From: an uncultured Collinsella sp.
GTDB taxonomy: Bacteria > Actinomycetota > Coriobacteriia > Coriobacteriales > Coriobacteriaceae
Direction: 5' to 3'
Length of the DNA: 17,566 bases
Assembly (NCBI GenBank): GCA_900553415.1
Contig: USDH01000016.1
Coordinates: 1-17,566, forward strand
Within the stretch, counting starts at the first letter, position 1. Each line of letters opens with the position of its first letter. The notes beneath the pieces were generated by a model that was given only the letters and a program-made list of their open reading frames with translations, ran no database searches and had not been told where the DNA came from. Below, one piece after another: positions 1 to 8,427 of the stretch. The position numbers were made by a program, and so were the translations under genes.

Positions 1-113
1 CAGTCCGAGAGGCATAAGGTTGATCGCGAGTTCCGCACGAGCCGGAGAGCACTTAATGTGCTCTCCGTGCGAGCAGGACTGTCCGAGCAGGCAACCTTAT
101 GCCTCTCGGACTG
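1..113. repeat. Nested long inverted repeat at window edge
   Basis: Bases 1-22 and 92-113 are perfect 22-bp inverted copies of each other. Inside them lies a second perfect inverted repeat of 9 bp (44-52 and 58-66, GGAGAGCAC/GTGCTCTCC) with a 5-base loop. The sequence between inner and outer arms is only partly complementary. The 3' side of the leftward hydrolase gene faces this element, 17 bases away. It could be a transcript-end structure, a small palindromic mobile or REP-like element, or an invertible segment. The left arm begins at base 1, so the element may extend beyond the window. The structure is certain; its role is not. Confidence 0.8.
81..111 (-). terminator. Possible 3' hairpin of the hydrolase gene
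   Basis: On the minus strand, GTCCGAG-AGGC and GCCT-CTCGGAC-type arms (81-87 plus 89-92 against 101-104 plus 105-111) form an 11-bp stem with a single bulged base and an 8-base loop. It starts 20 bases after the stop codon of the leftward gene. No T-tract follows, so it is weak as an intrinsic terminator. Its right arm overlaps the arm at 92-113, which can alternatively pair with 1-22. Confidence 0.35.
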
Positions 114-130
114 TCCCGGCCCAACTTGCG

Positions 131-1336
131 TTACGACAGTGCAATACCGCCGAGCCAGCCCCAACGCACGCCAGAGCCCGTACCGTAGAACGAAATAAAC
201 GAATCGAGCGACTTCGACGTAATGGGACCCTCGTTACTCATAACGATGCCACCGCCGATATAGATGCCCACGTGGCCATACAGCAGGCCCGGCGCACCGG
301 TGCCGCTATGTGAGGAGTCGGCCACGATCATGCCCACCTGCAGCGCCGAGCGGTCGGAGCTATAGCACCAGGCGTTGAACATGTCACACGCGTTGCCGCC
401 AAAATAGCCCACGCCGGCGTTACGGAAGACATTGGTAACCCACGCCGCGCACCAGTTCTGACCCGGCGAAGGTGTGGAGTAGCATGCGTTGACGACGGCC
501 TGCTGCTTGCCCGAGCCGGCATTCTGCTGCGGAGTTCCGGGCGCATACGATCCACCGCCCGAGCTCGAACCACCCGAGTAGGAATTGTTCTTGTTCGCGG
601 CAGCCGCGGCAGCGGCAGCCTTCTTGGCAGCCTCCTCGGCCTGAGCGGCAGCAAGAATCTCGGAATCGCGCTGGGCCATGAGCTCCTTGACATCGTCGGA
701 GAGGCCGTTCAGAACCGTCTGGACCTCCTGCTGCTTGGCCTGCATGTCCTGCATCTGAGCAGTCTGCTGGTCCTTGAGCTTCTCCAAGTCGGCTTTTTGC
801 GACTCGAGCTCGGACTTCTGTGTATCGAGCTCTTTCTGGATGGTCTGGATGTCCTCGATGGCGTCACGGTCACTTTTGTTGATCTTCTCGACGTAATGCG
901 CGTTGGCGACGAGCTCCTCAAACGAACCAGAAGCGAGCAGCAACGACAAGATATTGGTGCCACCCGACTTGTAGCTTGCCGCCACGCGATCGGAAAGCTC
1001 GTTACGCTTCTTCTTGAGCTCCGACTTCTTGGTGTCGATCTGCTCCTGGGTGTCGTCGATCTGACCCTGAACGCCCTCGATGTCGTTGAGCGTCTGAGCG
1101 TTCTTGTTAGCGAGCGCCGCGTACTCGTTGGCAATGCTATCAAGCTGGGCCTGGACCTCGTCGAGCTGGGCCTGGGCGGCATTCAGCTTGTCGGTGGTTT
1201 CTTGGCTGGCCTCGGCAGCATGGGCGCGGGCAGGCAGGCCAAAAAGAACTGCAGCAGAAGCGGCGCCGAACAGGGCCTTGAGGGCGGTGCGGCGCGAGAG
1301 CTCCTGAGTAAAGATGGAATCGCTGTTTGGTGACAT
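131..1336 (-). CDS. Exported coiled-coil NlpC/P60-type cell-wall hydrolase
   Basis: 401-residue exported protein. The N-terminus (about residues 1-40) carries a Tat-like SRRTALK motif, a hydrophobic stretch and an AHA-A cleavage site. Residues about 42-240 are a long charged coiled coil resembling the PcsB/CwlO/RipC N-terminal region, including the segment SYKSGGTNILSLLLASGSFE. An Ala-rich stretch and a Ser/Gly linker follow, then a papain-like domain from about residue 280. In it, NWCAAWVTNVF supplies the likely nucleophile Cys296 and YGHVGIYIGGG the likely His355. Family members cleave peptidoglycan peptides or amide bonds, and coiled-coil versions are often activated by FtsEX; no partner is visible here. 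The domain could equally be labelled CHAP-like. Start ATG at 1336 has GGAG five bases upstream. Monocistronic as far as can be seen. Confidence 0.85.
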   Translation of the reverse strand: MSPNSDSIFTQELSRRTALKALFGAASAAVLFGLPARAHAAEASQETTDKLNAAQAQLDEVQAQLDSIANEYAALANKNAQTLNDIEGVQGQIDDTQEQIDTKKSELKKKRNELSDRVAASYKSGGTNILSLLLASGSFEELVANAHYVEKINKSDRDAIEDIQTIQKELDTQKSELESQKADLEKLKDQQTAQMQDMQAKQQEVQTVLNGLSDDVKELMAQRDSEILAAAQAEEAAKKAAAAAAAANKNNSYSGGSSSGGGSYAPGTPQQNAGSGKQQAVVNACYSTPSPGQNWCAAWVTNVFRNAGVGYFGGNACDMFNAWCYSSDRSALQVGMIVADSSHSGTGAPGLLYGHVGIYIGGGIVMSNEGPITSKSLDSFISFYGTGSGVRWGWLGGIALS

Positions 1337-1397
1337 ATGTACTCCGTTACATGCTTATTTATATGTCGCTCAACTCATACATATTAGCGTACATATG
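1334..1397 (-). repeat. 9-bp inverted repeat over the hydrolase start codon
   Basis: CATATGTAC at 1334-1342 and GTACATATG at 1389-1397 are perfect inverted copies. In the leftward transcript the downstream arm contains the ATG start codon of the hydrolase, and the GGAG ribosome-binding site lies just beside it in the loop. It could act as an operator half-site pair or as an RNA structure limiting initiation. The 46-base loop makes chance occurrence in this AT-rich gap possible. Confidence 0.35.
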
Positions 1398-1538
1398 GCG
1401 CGTCCCAACGATTTCCACGAACGGCAGAAAACCGCACGGCCGGCGGCATGCACACGGCCTGGAATTACCAAGAGGCGTTATGCATTCCCGTCCTATGAGT
1501 ACGTTAGCATCATTGCTCTGCCCCTCATTGTGTCAAAC

Positions 1539-1567
1539 AGCTGCACCGTACCTAGCTGCGCTATACT
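1539..1567 (+). promoter_or_regulatory. Possible galE promoter
   Basis: TATACT at 1562-1567 is a good -10 candidate 37 bases before the galE start. No convincing -35 lies at 16-18 bp; the AGCTGC direct repeats at 1539-1544 and 1554-1559 occupy that space and might bind an activator. Nothing else is recognised in the 268-bp divergent gap 1337-1604 apart from the inverted repeat near its left end. Confidence 0.3.
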
Positions 1568-1604
1568 GCCCTCAAGAAGTGTTCCTGATTCGATAGGAGA
1601 CTAC

Positions 1605-2666
1605 ATGTCCCAAGCACTCGACCCCAAAGACACCTGCGTCCTCGTTACCGGCGGTGCCGGCTTCATCGGTTCCCATACCGTCGTTCAGCTGCTCGAGGGC
1701 GGCTACCAGGTCGTCGTCGTCGATGACCTCTCCAACTCCAGCGCCGTCGCCATCGACCGCGTCAAGACCATCGTGGGCGACGAGGCCGCCAAGAACCTCA
1801 CCTTCTACGAGGCCAACGTACTCGACCGCGATGCGATGAACAAGATCTTCGATACTCACCAGATCGACCGCGTCATCCACTTCGCCGGCTTTAAGGCCGT
1901 CGGCGAATCGGTGAGCAAGCCTGTCGAGTACTACCACAACAATATCGAGAACACCCTGGTGCTCATTGACGTCATGCGCAACCATGGCTGCAAGTCCATC
2001 ATCTTCTCGAGCTCCTCGACCGTCTACGGCGATCCGGACAATCCGCCTGTCACCGAGGAAGACCCCAAGAAGCCCGCGACCAACCCCTACGGTTGGACCA
2101 AGTGGATGATTGAGCAGATCCTCATGGATGTCCACACCGCCGACCCCGAGTGGGACGTCGTGCTGCTCCGTTACTTCAACCCCATCGGTGCCCATCCGTC
2201 AGGCTTGATCGGCGAGGACCCCAAGGGCATCCCCAACAACCTGGTTCCCTATGTCGCCCAGGTCGCCGTGGGCAAGCTCGAGGCCGTTCAGGTCTTTGGC
2301 AACGACTACCCCACCCCCGACGGCACCGGCGTGCGCGACTACATCCACGTGTGCGACCTGGCATCTGGTCACGTTGCCGCCCTCAACTGGATGAACGGCA
2401 AAACCGGCGTCGAGATCTTTAACCTGGGCACCGGCACCGGCACCTCGGTGCTCGAGGTCGTCGCTGCCTTCTCCAAGGCGTGCGGCAAGGAACTGCCCTA
2501 CGTGATTCGCGAGCGCCGTGCCGGCGATATCGCCGCCAACTGGTGCGATGCCTCCAAGGCCGAGCGCATGATGGGATGGAAGGCCCAGTACGATATCGCG
2601 GACATGTGCCGCGACAGCTGGAATTGGCAGAGCCATAACCCCAACGGCTTCGCCGACGCTGAGTAG
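1605..2666 (+). CDS. galE: UDP-glucose 4-epimerase
   Basis: 353-residue short-chain dehydrogenase/reductase-fold enzyme that interconverts UDP-glucose and UDP-galactose with tightly bound NAD (Leloir pathway, cytoplasm). The NAD-binding motif TGGAGFIG is at residues 15-22. The SSSSTVYG segment places the catalytic serine at about Ser137, and YGWTK gives the Tyr162-x3-Lys166 pair, with the same Ser-Tyr spacing as E. coli GalE. Length is typical (E. coli 338). The frame is open for about 290 bases upstream, but ATG at 1605 is chosen because AGGAGA sits four bases before it and the Rossmann fold begins about ten residues later. A terminator follows directly. It faces away from the hydrolase gene and is not co-transcribed with malQ. 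Confidence 0.95.
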   Translation: MSQALDPKDTCVLVTGGAGFIGSHTVVQLLEGGYQVVVVDDLSNSSAVAIDRVKTIVGDEAAKNLTFYEANVLDRDAMNKIFDTHQIDRVIHFAGFKAVGESVSKPVEYYHNNIENTLVLIDVMRNHGCKSIIFSSSSTVYGDPDNPPVTEEDPKKPATNPYGWTKWMIEQILMDVHTADPEWDVVLLRYFNPIGAHPSGLIGEDPKGIPNNLVPYVAQVAVGKLEAVQVFGNDYPTPDGTGVRDYIHVCDLASGHVAALNWMNGKTGVEIFNLGTGTGTSVLEVVAAFSKACGKELPYVIRERRAGDIAANWCDASKAERMMGWKAQYDIADMCRDSWNWQSHNPNGFADAE

Positions 2667-2688
2667 CAAAAACCTACATACCGTTCTT

Positions 2689-2722
2689 GCCCCGATCTCA
2701 CGATGTGAGACCGGGGCTTTTT
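2689..2722 (+). terminator. galE intrinsic terminator
   Basis: A 13-bp stem with one mismatch (GCCCCGATCTCAC against GTGAGACCGGGGC, three-base loop, 2689-2717) is followed by five T residues (2718-2722), 23 bases after the galE stop codon. Confidence 0.88.
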
Positions 2723-2771
2723 CATGGCGCGTAACCATTTACCGAAATACTTCCAACTTTTTTATCTTACC

Positions 2772-2801
2772 TGTACATGTTTAAACAACATGTTCTACAA
2801 T
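2772..2801 (+). promoter_or_regulatory. malQ promoter with embedded operator
   Basis: TACAAT at 2796-2801 is a likely -10, and TGTACA at 2772-2777 a weak -35 at 18 bp. Between them lies TGTTTAAACA, a perfect 10-bp palindrome (2778-2787), framed by ACATGT on both sides (2775-2780 and 2788-2793). Read on the minus strand, the core is TTGTTTAAAC, the same 10-mer as at 12607 and 12729 next to the GntR regulator. A repressor bound here would block RNA polymerase directly. The motif is seen; regulator identity is inferred. Confidence 0.6.
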
Positions 2802-2884
2802 AGGCGTATCGAATCAGAACACCGGCGGCGGGCTGCTCTTCCATCAGCAGGCTGACCCCACAACAAGAAGGTTGGAGCGCATTC

Positions 2885-4390
2885 ATGGAGCGTGCAAGCG
2901 GCGTCCTCATGCCCGTCTCATCTCTGCCCGGACCATATGGAATCGGCGGCTTTGGCTGGAATGCCTACGACTTCGTCGATTTTCTTGCCTCGTGCAAACA
3001 ACATTACTGGCAGATTCTCCCCCTTACGACAACGAGCTACGGTGACTCGCCCTATCAGTCGTTCTCGGCCCGTGCGGGCAACCCCAATTTCATCGACTTT
3101 GCCGAGCTTATCGAGGCCGGCTATCTGGAGCAGTGCGATATCGACGGTGTGTATCTGGGATCCGATCCCAGCAATGTCGACTATGGCGCCATCTTTGGTG
3201 GCCGTCGTCAGATTCTCGACCGCGCCGCCGAGCGCTTCGCCTCCGACAAGCCGGCCGATTTCGACGACTTTGTCCAGGCAAATGAAGACTGGCTCATTCC
3301 CTACTGCGAGTTCATGACCGTCAAAGAGGAGTGCGGACTCAAGGCCTTTTGGGAGTGGCCCGCAGAGCTGCGCACCCGCGGCGAAGCATCTGCCAAGGTC
3401 TGCGCCGCCCATCCCGCGCGCATGCTCTACCACCAGATGACGCAGTACTTCTTCGACCGCCAATGGAGCCGCCTCAAGGCATACGCCAACGAGCGCGACA
3501 TCCTGATCATCGGCGACCTGCCCATCTACGTCTCGCGCGACTCCGTCGAGATGTGGGCAAGCCCCGAGCTCTTTAAGATCGACGCCGCCGGTAACCCCGT
3601 CAGTGTCGCCGGCACGCCGCCCGACCAGTTCTCGGCCACCGGCCAGTACTGGGGCAACCCCATCTACGACTGGGACGCCATGGAGTCCGACGGCTTCTCC
3701 TGGTGGGAGGGCCGCATTCGCGCCGCCCTCGACATGTACGACGTCATCCGCCTGGATCACTTCCGCGGCTTCGAGGCCTATTGGGAGGTGCCGTTCTCCT
3801 CGCCCGATTCGTCCTACGGTTCGTGGACGCAGGGTCCCGGCCTCAAGTTCTTCAAGACGCTCGAGGAAAAGCTCGGCACGCTGCCCATCATCGCCGAGGA
3901 CCTGGGCTTCCTCACCCCCGGCGTCATCGACATGCGCGACAACTCGGGCTTCCCCGGCATGAAGATCCTGCAGTTTGCCTTTGAGGGCACCAACTCGTAC
4001 TACCTGCCGCATAACTACATCGCCAACACCGTCGCCTATGTGGGCACCCACGATAACGAGACGGCGCGCGGTTGGTTTGAGGGAACGGCCACCCCGCGTC
4101 AGCGCGAGCAGGCAGCCCTGTACACCCATCAGCAGGCCGGCGAACCCATGGCAGATGCACTCAATCGCACCATCGCCGCCAGCGTGAGCGACACGTGCAT
4201 CTACACCATGCAGGACCTGCTCAACTTGGGCAACGAGGCGCGCATCAACACCCCTGCCACGTTGGGCGGCAACTGGACCTGGCGCATGCTCGACGGCGCC
4301 ATCACCCGCGAGCTCGAGCACAAACTCACCGACTGGACCGAGACCTACTTCCGCATCCCGTCGGAAGCCGAAATCGAGCTTCCTCAATAG
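2885..4390 (+). CDS. malQ: 4-alpha-glucanotransferase (amylomaltase)
   Basis: 501-residue GH77 enzyme that transfers maltosyl or longer glucan chains between maltodextrins and releases glucose in the cytoplasm, supplying longer chains to glucan phosphorylase. The N-terminus starts straight into the family fold (RASGVLMPVSSLPGPYGIGGFG). The three catalytic acids are visible in order: nucleophile Asp291 in VIRLDHFRGF, acid/base Glu338 in IIAEDLGFLTP and transition-state stabiliser Asp390 in GTHDNET, very close to positions in Thermus amylomaltase. Length equals the compact ~500-residue subfamily, not the longer enterobacterial form. Start ATG at 2885 has TTGGAG seven bases upstream. It has its own promoter with an operator-like palindrome and lies 128 bp before glgP, with a hairpin between. 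Confidence 0.95.
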   Translation: MERASGVLMPVSSLPGPYGIGGFGWNAYDFVDFLASCKQHYWQILPLTTTSYGDSPYQSFSARAGNPNFIDFAELIEAGYLEQCDIDGVYLGSDPSNVDYGAIFGGRRQILDRAAERFASDKPADFDDFVQANEDWLIPYCEFMTVKEECGLKAFWEWPAELRTRGEASAKVCAAHPARMLYHQMTQYFFDRQWSRLKAYANERDILIIGDLPIYVSRDSVEMWASPELFKIDAAGNPVSVAGTPPDQFSATGQYWGNPIYDWDAMESDGFSWWEGRIRAALDMYDVIRLDHFRGFEAYWEVPFSSPDSSYGSWTQGPGLKFFKTLEEKLGTLPIIAEDLGFLTPGVIDMRDNSGFPGMKILQFAFEGTNSYYLPHNYIANTVAYVGTHDNETARGWFEGTATPRQREQAALYTHQQAGEPMADALNRTIAASVSDTCIYTMQDLLNLGNEARINTPATLGGNWTWRMLDGAITRELEHKLTDWTETYFRIPSEAEIELPQ

Positions 4391-4438
4391 GAGCTACCGC
4401 GCCCGGCCCCTCCCCACCGTGCGGACGCGCTTGCTTTT

Positions 4439-4472
4439 CCCGCGCGAGGCCACCCCAATCCCCTCGCGCGGG
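4439..4472 (+). terminator. Hairpin between malQ and glgP
   Basis: CCCGCGCGAGG (4439-4449) and CCTCGCGCGGG (4462-4472) form a perfect 11-bp GC stem with a 12-base loop, 48 bases after malQ. The tail CTTCTTATG has few T residues, so it may be a partial terminator or an mRNA-stabilising structure that lets part of the malQ transcript run on into glgP. Confidence 0.5.
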
Positions 4473-4518
4473 CTTCTTATGAATTGCAGACATGAAACAA
4501 CCCATCACAGGAGAAAAC

Positions 4519-6786
4519 ATGCCCCAAATTAACCTCATGGAACTCGCCGAGCAGTCTTTTGGCACCTCGCTCGAGCAGCTCGACGACCGTCGCATTTACA
4601 AGCTGCTGGTCAAACTCGTGCAGGAGCGCTCCGCTGCCTGCCCGCTCAACAACAGCAAGAAAAAGCTCTATTACATTTCCGCCGAATTTTTGATCGGCAA
4701 GCTGCTCATCAACAACATGATCGACCTCGGCATCTACGACGAGGTTAAGGACCAGCTCACCGCCGCAGGCCACGACCTCAACAAGATCGAGGAATTCGAG
4801 GTCGAGCCGTCGCTCGGCAACGGTGGCCTGGGTCGCCTGGCCGCGTGCTTCCTGGATTCCATCGCCACGCTGGGCTTGACCGGCGATGGCGTGGGCCTCA
4901 ACTATCACTACGGTCTGTTCCGTCAGCGCTTTGTCGACAACCAGCAGAAGGCCGTCCCCGACGAGTGGCTCGGTGAGCAGGACATCCTAGTCGACGATGG
5001 CCGCTCCTACACCGTCGAGTTCGGCGATTTTGCCGTTACCTCTAAGCTCGTCAACATCGATGTGCCCGGTTACGGCCAGCCCACCAAGAACCGCCTGCGC
5101 CTGTTCGACCTGGCGAGCGTCGACGACGGCCTGGTCCCCGGCAGCTCCATCGACTTCGACAAGACAGAGATCGCCAAGAACCTCACCTTGTTCCTCTACC
5201 CCGACGATTCCGACGAGCAGGGCCGCCTGCTTCGCATCTACCAGGAATACTTCATGGTGAGCAACGCCGCCCAGCTCCTGATCGACGAGGCCGTCGAGCG
5301 CGGCAGCAACCTGCACGATCTGGCCGATTACGCCGTTGTCCAGATCAACGACACGCACCCCACCATGGTCATCCCCGAGCTCATTCGCTTGCTCACCACC
5401 GAGCATGGCATCGAGTTTGACGAGGCCGTGACCATCGTACGCTCCATGGTCGCCTACACTAACCACACGATTCTTGCCGAGGCGCTCGAGAAGTGGCCGC
5501 TCACCAGCCTGCGGAAGGTCTCCCCTGCCATCGCCGACATTATCGTCAAGCTCGATGAGATCGCGAAAGCCGAGCACGATGACCCGCGCGTCGCCATCAT
5601 TGACGAGCACGACACCGTCCACATGGCCCACATGGACATCCACTTTGGCTTCTCCATCAACGGTGTAGCCGCCCTCCACACCAAGATTCTGGAGGACACC
5701 GAGCTTCATCCGTTCTACGAGATCTATCCCGAGAAGTTCTCCAACAAGACCAACGGCATCACCTTCCGCCGCTGGATCCATGGGGCCAACCCCGCGCTCG
5801 CCAGCCTGCTCGACGATGTGATCGGCACCGACTGGCGCAGCACCGGCGATCTGAGCAAACTCGCCAAGTTCGCCGACGACAAGAATGTTCTTGAGCGCCT
5901 GGCCGCCACCAAGACCGAGGCCAAGGCCATCATGCGCCAGTTCATGGCGCTCGAACAGGGCGTGACGATCCCATCCAACGCCATCATCGATGTTCAGGTC
6001 AAGCGTATCCACGAGTACAAGCGCCAGCAGATGCTCGCGCTCTACATCATCTGGAAGTATCTCGACATCAAGAACGGCAATAAGCCTAAGCACCCCGTCA
6101 CCATCATCTTTGGCGGCAAGGCGGCCCCTGCCTACACTATCGCGCAGGACATCATCCATCTGATCCTGACGCTGTCGCAGTGGATTGCAAACGACCCCGA
6201 CGTGGCTTCCTACCTGCAGGTTGTCATGATCGAGAACTACAACGTCACCGCCGCCGAGCGCGTGATCCCCGCCGCTGACATCTCCGAGCAGATCAGCCTG
6301 GCCTCCAAGGAGGCGAGCGGCACCTCCAACATGAAGTTCATGCTCAACGGCGCCCTAACCCTGTGCACGCTCGACGGTGCCAACGTGGAGATTGCCGAGC
6401 TCGTGGGCGACGAGAACATCTATACCTTTGGCGCCTCATCCAAGCAGGTCGAGCAGCTCTACGCCGACGGCACCTACAACGCCGGTGCGCTCTACCGCAA
6501 GCCCGGCATCAAGCTGCTGGTGGACTTCATCACCAACCCCGCCTTTATGGCGACCGGCAACGCCGAGCGTCTGCAGCGCCTGCACGACGACATCAAGGGC
6601 AAGGACTGGTTTATGGCCCTGCTCGACATCGAGGAGTACATCCAGACCAAGGAGCGCGTGCTAGCAGACTACGAGGACCAGGATGTCTGGATGCGTAAGG
6701 CGCTGATCAACATCGCCAATGCCGGCACCTTCTCATCCGACCGCACGATTTCCCAGTACAACGACGAGATTTGGCACCTGAGCTAA
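4519..6786 (+). CDS. glgP: Glycogen/maltodextrin phosphorylase
   Basis: 755-residue GT35 alpha-glucan phosphorylase, which uses phosphate to release glucose-1-phosphate from the non-reducing end of alpha-1,4-glucans with a PLP cofactor. Family hallmarks include EPSLGNGGLGRLAACFLDS near the N-terminus, the QINDTHPTM segment, RIHEYKRQQ, and the PLP motif EASGTSNMKFMLNGALT with the Schiff-base lysine at Lys606. It is somewhat shorter than enterobacterial GlgP/MalP (~800). An in-frame ATG at 4492 exists, but AGGAGA at 4509-4514 sits just before ATG 4519, which is therefore chosen. Glycogen and maltodextrin specificity cannot be separated by eye; the malQ neighbour and the transporters favour maltodextrin breakdown. 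A terminator follows. Confidence 0.95.
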   Translation: MPQINLMELAEQSFGTSLEQLDDRRIYKLLVKLVQERSAACPLNNSKKKLYYISAEFLIGKLLINNMIDLGIYDEVKDQLTAAGHDLNKIEEFEVEPSLGNGGLGRLAACFLDSIATLGLTGDGVGLNYHYGLFRQRFVDNQQKAVPDEWLGEQDILVDDGRSYTVEFGDFAVTSKLVNIDVPGYGQPTKNRLRLFDLASVDDGLVPGSSIDFDKTEIAKNLTLFLYPDDSDEQGRLLRIYQEYFMVSNAAQLLIDEAVERGSNLHDLADYAVVQINDTHPTMVIPELIRLLTTEHGIEFDEAVTIVRSMVAYTNHTILAEALEKWPLTSLRKVSPAIADIIVKLDEIAKAEHDDPRVAIIDEHDTVHMAHMDIHFGFSINGVAALHTKILEDTELHPFYEIYPEKFSNKTNGITFRRWIHGANPALASLLDDVIGTDWRSTGDLSKLAKFADDKNVLERLAATKTEAKAIMRQFMALEQGVTIPSNAIIDVQVKRIHEYKRQQMLALYIIWKYLDIKNGNKPKHPVTIIFGGKAAPAYTIAQDIIHLILTLSQWIANDPDVASYLQVVMIENYNVTAAERVIPAADISEQISLASKEASGTSNMKFMLNGALTLCTLDGANVEIAELVGDENIYTFGASSKQVEQLYADGTYNAGALYRKPGIKLLVDFITNPAFMATGNAERLQRLHDDIKGKDWFMALLDIEEYIQTKERVLADYEDQDVWMRKALINIANAGTFSSDRTISQYNDEIWHLS

Positions 6787-6814
6787 TTTCATTTTCTTTA
6801 CCCATCCTCTTGAA

Positions 6815-6847
6815 AGCGGAGTCGCGGCAACGCGGCTCCGCTTTTTT
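6815..6847 (+). terminator. glgP intrinsic terminator
   Basis: AGCGGAGTCGCG and CGCGGCTCCGCT pair as a 12-bp stem with one G-T pair and a GCAA tetraloop, followed by six T residues (6842-6847). It starts 29 bases after the glgP stop. Confidence 0.92.
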
Positions 6848-6883
6848 GCCCGCGTGTTGCCCGTGGCCTGCCTCGGCCAAACA

Positions 6884-7043
6884 ATCTCGTTCTGTAACAT
6901 GTAGCTGCCGAAATCAGCCCCTCGTGTTACGGATTGAGATGAAAGGACAGGCGGTTCAACTCAATCTCGTTCTGTAACATCTAAACCCAATTCGAACCTC
7001 TACCTGTTACAGATCAAGACAAACTGACAGATGGACAACCCCA
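6884..7043. repeat. Duplicated 80-bp hairpin element
   Basis: Two tandem 80-bp units (6884-6963 and 6964-7043). Each begins with the same left arm (6884-6899 and 6964-6979; the identity extends over 19 bp, 6882-6900 and 6962-6980) and has a complementary right arm 41 bases on (6925-6940 and 7005-7020). The stem is 16 positions: 15 paired in unit 1 and 13 in unit 2. Both loops are exactly 25 bases but unrelated in sequence, and the 23-base tail is partly conserved (GACAG..GG). It lies between the facing terminators of glgP and the ABC operon, so no gene needs it as a terminator. No coding potential is apparent. It may be a REP/MITE-like repeat or a small structured RNA. Confidence 0.8.
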
Positions 7044-7091
7044 ACACAAAGAAAGGCTCCCCTCTCGCCCAGTGGACGGGAGGGGAGCCTT
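7041..7091 (-). terminator. ABC operon terminator
   Basis: On the minus strand, AAGGCTCCCCTC and its perfect 12-bp complement (7053-7064 and 7080-7091) enclose a 15-base loop, followed by the T-rich tail TTCTTTGTGTT. It lies 69 bases after the ATPase stop codon and ends the leftward four-gene transcript. Confidence 0.85.
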
Positions 7092-7159
7092 ATATGTGAC
7101 CACGGCAAAAGGATGGCAAAGCCGCAGTCGCCCAAAGGGAGGGCCTGGATGCACCGGGC

Positions 7160-8359
<1,200 letters not shown>

Positions 8360-8377
8360 GTCTCTACCTTTCGATAC

Positions 8378-8402
8378 GCGGCGCCGCGCTGAGGGGCGCC
8401 GC
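8378..8402 (-). other. Intercistronic hairpin, permease/ATPase gap
   Basis: GCGGCGCC (8378-8385) and GGCGCCGC (8395-8402) form a perfect 8-bp GC stem in the 68-bp gap between the second permease and the ATPase. No T-tract follows on the minus strand, so it is more likely an mRNA stability or processing element than a terminator. Confidence 0.5.
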
Positions 8403-8427
8403 CAAAACTTGCAAAACAGTTACGGCA

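Noticed and set aside
1..113. Invertible promoter
   Set aside because: The arms fit the idea, but the enclosed 69 bp is itself partly palindromic and has no recognisable -10/-35 pair, so it is kept only as a possibility.
1314..1604. N-terminal extension of galE from an upstream start
   Set aside because: The frame is open, but the extra residues have no GalE homology, and AGGAGA precedes the ATG at 1605, right before the NAD-binding fold.
2918..4387. 489-codon open frame antisense to malQ
   Set aside because: It is a shadow of GC-rich codon bias in malQ, with no domain, no ribosome-binding site and repetitive composition.
4492..4518. Alternative glgP start nine codons upstream
   Set aside because: There is no ribosome-binding site before ATG 4492, and the AGGAGA inside this stretch serves ATG 4519.
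4987..6159. 390-codon open frame antisense to glgP
   Set aside because: It is the complement of clear GT35 coding sequence, and its composition is typical of a shadow frame.
6882..7020. Short CRISPR array
   Set aside because: There are only two direct copies of the 19-bp arm. Each unit also has its own inverted arm, the period is 80 bp and there are no cas genes, so it is a duplicated hairpin.
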